The notes below the pieces were generated by a model that ran no database searches, was not told where the DNA came from, and saw only the letters and a list, made by a program, of their open reading frames with translations. A DNA stretch of 23,159 nucleotides from Caryophanales bacterium. GTDB taxonomy: Bacteria; Bacillota_I; Bacilli_A; RFN20; CAG-826. Within the stretch, counting starts at the first letter, position 1, and every line of letters begins with the position of its first letter. Where the stretch lies: contig JAEEHE010000120.1 in the NCBI GenBank assembly GCA_016280685.1, positions 1-23,159 on the forward strand, read 5' to 3'. Below are positions 20,804 to 23,159 of this stretch, one piece after another. The position numbers and the translations under genes are program-made.

Positions 20804-23159
20804 TTAATGAACTTTCTTTTTCTTAAATAATAAATAACCAAGGAATCCGAGTCCACCTAATAATAAAACGGAAGAACCGATAATTAACGCTAAAGCGCCA
20901 CCATTAATGTTGTTATTGTTCTTTTCTTTTGGTTCAACTGGTTTATCACTAGCTTTCCATTTTGCCACTAAAGTGATGCTACTAGTTACAGGATTATCGA
21001 AATTATATTCATTACCATTTAAAGTCCAACAAACAAATTCATATCCTTCTTTTGTCGGATCAGTAGGTTTAGTAAGTTTTGTTCCTTCCGCTAAAGAAAC
21101 AGATTGAATCAAAGAACCACCATTTGTATCAAATGTGACAACACATTCTTTTGCCCAACCAGCATATAGGAGATAATCATCAAGTATTTCTGTTCCTTCT
21201 TCAAATTTATTAGTTAACGTTTCATCGGTAAACCAACCTGTAAAGAAGAATCCATCTTTAATAGGAATTGGTAAACGACTAATTACGTTGCCATATAAAA
21301 TCTCGATAGGTTCAATTTCGGAACCACCATTAGAATTGAATGTTAAAACACAATAACGGTCAGTGTAATCAACTGTCGCTACTTTATTCACATCGTAGTT
21401 ATAAATGGTGTCTTCAGTGATAACTTCTTCATCAATCATCCAATGACCAGTAAAACCAGGACGTTCAGGGACTACTGGTAAAGTACCAATTCTTTGACCA
21501 AAAACCACTTCTTTAGGTTCTACACCAGTAATAGAGAAAGATAATAGATAAGTTCTCGGTTCATAATGTGCTTGGAACTTAATAGTTGTTTCTTCATTTG
21601 GGGCAATGATTTTGTTATTTGTAATAACTAAACCACTAGGTTGTTTGACAATCCAAGAACCATCATGACCTTTTTTAGAGATGATAGGCTCTAAAGTATA
21701 TTCGCTACCACAAATAACGGTGTTGGATAATTCATCAAAGAGATTATCGTTTTCATCATAATATTCAATTTCACAGACCAAAATCTTTTCTAATACTAAT
21801 TTGAATTTAATAGTAACTATTGCTAATGGAGCAGTAAAATCACCATTTTCATCAATCACTAAATCTGTGGGGGAGATAACTTCCCAATGGCAAATAAAAC
21901 CATCACGTTCAGGAGCGACTGGCAAATTAGAAGATCCACCAGGAACAATGGAGGAAGATAAAGATGAGATAAGATTATCGTTCTCATCATAATATTCCAC
22001 ATTACATTTCGGTAACTCCCAGACATTAACAGCGTCTTTAACATGGGAATGGCCTTCCGGAATGGTGAGTTCATATTGAAGACCTAATGTATAGTTTCCA
22101 TATAATGGAGAAAGCATATCTTCATTTGCTAAATGATAAGATGGGATTATTAATCCTTCTTTCAAAACGACATGATGAATTGATGGAGCGTTTTGAATCA
22201 TGATTAAAATAGAATTTTCGTAATGATAATTATAAACAACCTCAGGAGTCCAAATTGAAACTGTTAAAGGATTATTGTTTTCATCATAAGCAAGGAAGTG
22301 AGTTTGGAAATTAGAGAATAAATCTTTGACCTTAGATTGGTCGATGTGGTTACTTTGAGCACCAGAATAATCAGTTCTTTCGTTAAAACAAAAAACAAAA
22401 AATTCGTTATTATTACCAAATGGATTATAAGTGTAGAAGTTCGATAAAGAGAGAATACCGACATTATCATATGTTTGTAGCCATGGTATTTGTGCGCCTG
22501 TCTGATGAACAGCGCTACTATCGATGGTTAAGAACAAATCATTTAAAACAATAAAACCATCATAAACTTCACTAGAAGTATCATTTAAATATCTCGCATA
22601 AGAAGGAAGGATTAAACCCGGTTCTATATGCACTTTTTTAGCTTGTGGTAAAACATCGATACCAACGGAAATACGAGGACTAATCTGCCATAAATCAATC
22701 GTGATTAAATGAGCGATATTATATGGTAAATCATCGCCATTTTCCTTATAAAAATGCACTTTTTCTTTAAAATTCGGTAATAAAGTAGCAGCTTGATCGA
22801 GAGATAAATGGAAATTGCCTTCTCCAGAGGCAGTCGGATAATCTAAACCACCACCGGAAAGATTAAAAGTCAAAAATTCGTTTGGTTCATCAACATAGGA
22901 ATAAATACTAGTCGCTGTCACATTACGAGGATTATATTCCGTTAAAGTCCAATCCCTCAAGCCCTCAGAACGAGGAGATGTATCATTTAATGTCGCGAAG
23001 TAGTCTTTGTCAATAGTATAATAACCATAAGTCTCACTGCTAGTATTACCTCTCATGACGGCATAGGAAGGAATCTTAAATCCTTTTTTAATTAACGCAG
23101 TGGCAGCATTTCCAAAACCTGATAAACCATAAGAGAAGGAATGTGGGATGCTAAATTGA
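20804..23159 (-). CDS. Surface protein with tandem 155-residue repeats and InlB repeats (5' end outside window)
   Basis: The frame is open from the window end to the TAA at 20804, so only 784 residues are visible and the true start lies beyond 23159; the Met at 23056 is internal. The visible N-terminal part carries tandem repeats whose IPSY/LPSY cores lie 154-155 residues apart. The C-terminal part has several InlB/Listeria-Bacteroides repeats, the last two canonical (TFNSNGG to YAGWAKE; TFDTNGG to LVAKWK). A Lys/Asn linker then leads to one membrane helix and a KKKKVH tail, with no LPXTG motif. The ABC ATPase gene follows after 3 bases. The protein probably displays binding modules outside the cell. 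Ligand is unknown; glycan binding is inferred from context. Confidence 0.8.
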   Translation of the reverse strand, partial: QFSIPHSFSYGLSGFGNAATALIKKGFKIPSYAVMRGNTSSETYGYYTIDKDYFATLNDTSPRSEGLRDWTLTEYNPRNVTATSIYSYVDEPNEFLTFNLSGGGLDYPTASGEGNFHLSLDQAATLLPNFKEKVHFYKENGDDLPYNIAHLITIDLWQISPRISVGIDVLPQAKKVHIEPGLILPSYARYLNDTSSEVYDGFIVLNDLFLTIDSSAVHQTGAQIPWLQTYDNVGILSLSNFYTYNPFGNNNEFFVFCFNERTDYSGAQSNHIDQSKVKDLFSNFQTHFLAYDENNNPLTVSIWTPEVVYNYHYENSILIMIQNAPSIHHVVLKEGLIIPSYHLANEDMLSPLYGNYTLGLQYELTIPEGHSHVKDAVNVWELPKCNVEYYDENDNLISSLSSSIVPGGSSNLPVAPERDGFICHWEVISPTDLVIDENGDFTAPLAIVTIKFKLVLEKILVCEIEYYDENDNLFDELSNTVICGSEYTLEPIISKKGHDGSWIVKQPSGLVITNNKIIAPNEETTIKFQAHYEPRTYLLSFSITGVEPKEVVFGQRIGTLPVVPERPGFTGHWMIDEEVITEDTIYNYDVNKVATVDYTDRYCVLTFNSNGGSEIEPIEILYGNVISRLPIPIKDGFFFTGWFTDETLTNKFEEGTEILDDYLLYAGWAKECVVTFDTNGGSLIQSVSLAEGTKLTKPTDPTKEGYEFVCWTLNGNEYNFDNPVTSSITLVAKWKASDKPVEPKEKNNNNINGGALALIIGSSVLLLGGLGFLGYLLFKKKKVH
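20950..22010 (-). repeat. InlB-type repeat array
   Basis: Translated on the minus strand, two canonical repeats (about 20950-21357) show the pattern V-x-F-(N/D)-x-N-G-G, then a G-Y/F-x-F-x-x-W core and a closing W. Upstream in the protein come three more divergent copies beginning YYDENDN (twice) and SFSITGV. The two YYDENDN copies are the most alike. These beta-grasp repeats act as stalks or protein-contact modules in surface proteins. Confidence 0.75.
22050..23100 (-). repeat. Tandem repeats of about 155 residues with G-x-x-(I/L)-P-S-Y cores
   Basis: Core motifs KKGFKIPSY, EPGLILPSY and KEGLIIPSY have their Pro codons near 23071, 22606 and 22144, a period of about 465 bp. Each core is followed by Y-x-x-Y-T/I-L strands. 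Between cores, NEFLTFNL aligns with NEFFVFCF, and LPNFKEKVHFYKENGD aligns with FSNFQTHFLAYDENNN. The protein continues past the window, so more copies may exist. Confidence 0.7.

Noticed and set aside
23054..23056. Met at 23056 as the true start of the last gene
   Set aside because: The frame stays open to the window end and the upstream residues contain a full repeat core (KKGFKIPSY), so this Met is internal.
22050..23100. DNA-level direct repeats or a CRISPR-like array
   Set aside because: The periodicity is at protein level with diverged DNA and a 465-bp period; no short identical repeats with spacers are present anywhere in the window.
1..23159. Mobile element or genomic island signs
   Set aside because: I found no transposase, integrase, terminal inverted repeats, tRNA target site or phage gene, and base composition looks even across the window.

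Overview
The window is AT-rich and looks like a chromosome segment from a low-GC Bacillota/Mycoplasmatota-type bacterium. I would guess an uncultured gut lineage of the RF39, Izemoplasma or Erysipelotrichia kind. The evidence is TTA/ATT/AAA-rich coding, AAGGAG-type ribosome sites, lipoprotein signal peptides ending in a Cys, large surface proteins held by a C-terminal membrane helix with a KKKK/RRRR tail and no LPXTG motif, and a sugar-importer ATPase enlarged by a coiled coil. Tryptophans read as TGG, so the code appears standard, but none of the 16 visible gene ends uses TGA. The lineage is an inference; no rRNA or tRNA lies in the window.

Layout. Positions 1-131 hold the tail of a plus-strand gene. 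A minus-strand histidine phosphatase (189-869) and a plus-strand compact GH78-type alpha-L-rhamnosidase-like enzyme (966-2444) diverge from a 96-bp AT-rich gap. All remaining genes are on the minus strand, and I describe them in transcription order, from high to low coordinates.

Unit A runs from beyond the window end to 18167. It encodes a large surface protein with about 155-residue tandem repeats and InlB-type repeats, then a short ABC ATPase with an altered signature motif, a two-helix membrane protein, a small membrane-anchored protein resembling a reduced solute-binding protein, and a six-helix YesL/DUF624-like membrane protein. A terminator follows at 18092-18132.

Unit B (17979 to 10291) encodes a GH99/GH71-related lipoprotein with a C-terminal sugar-binding-like domain, a family 1 sugar-binding lipoprotein, two CUT1 permeases and a second repeat-containing surface protein. 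The genes are spaced 1-15 bp apart, so this is one operon. Unit C (10119-7645) is a third membrane-anchored surface protein, unit D (7451-4260) is a lipoprotein with Cys/His-rich repeats, and unit E (4036-2489) is the stand-alone MsmK/UgpC-type ATPase that probably powers the unit B permeases.

Together the genes suggest a glycan-use locus. Surface proteins and a surface hydrolase would bind or trim glycans, the CUT1 importer would take up oligosaccharides, and the cytosolic GH78-like enzyme would cleave them. The most unusual part is unit A: an ABC-like set lacking a classical permease, placed behind a surface-repeat protein in the same way that the unit B importer is paired with one.

No gap between genes exceeds 300 bp. 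I see no insertion sequence, phage gene, CRISPR array, tRNA or rRNA.
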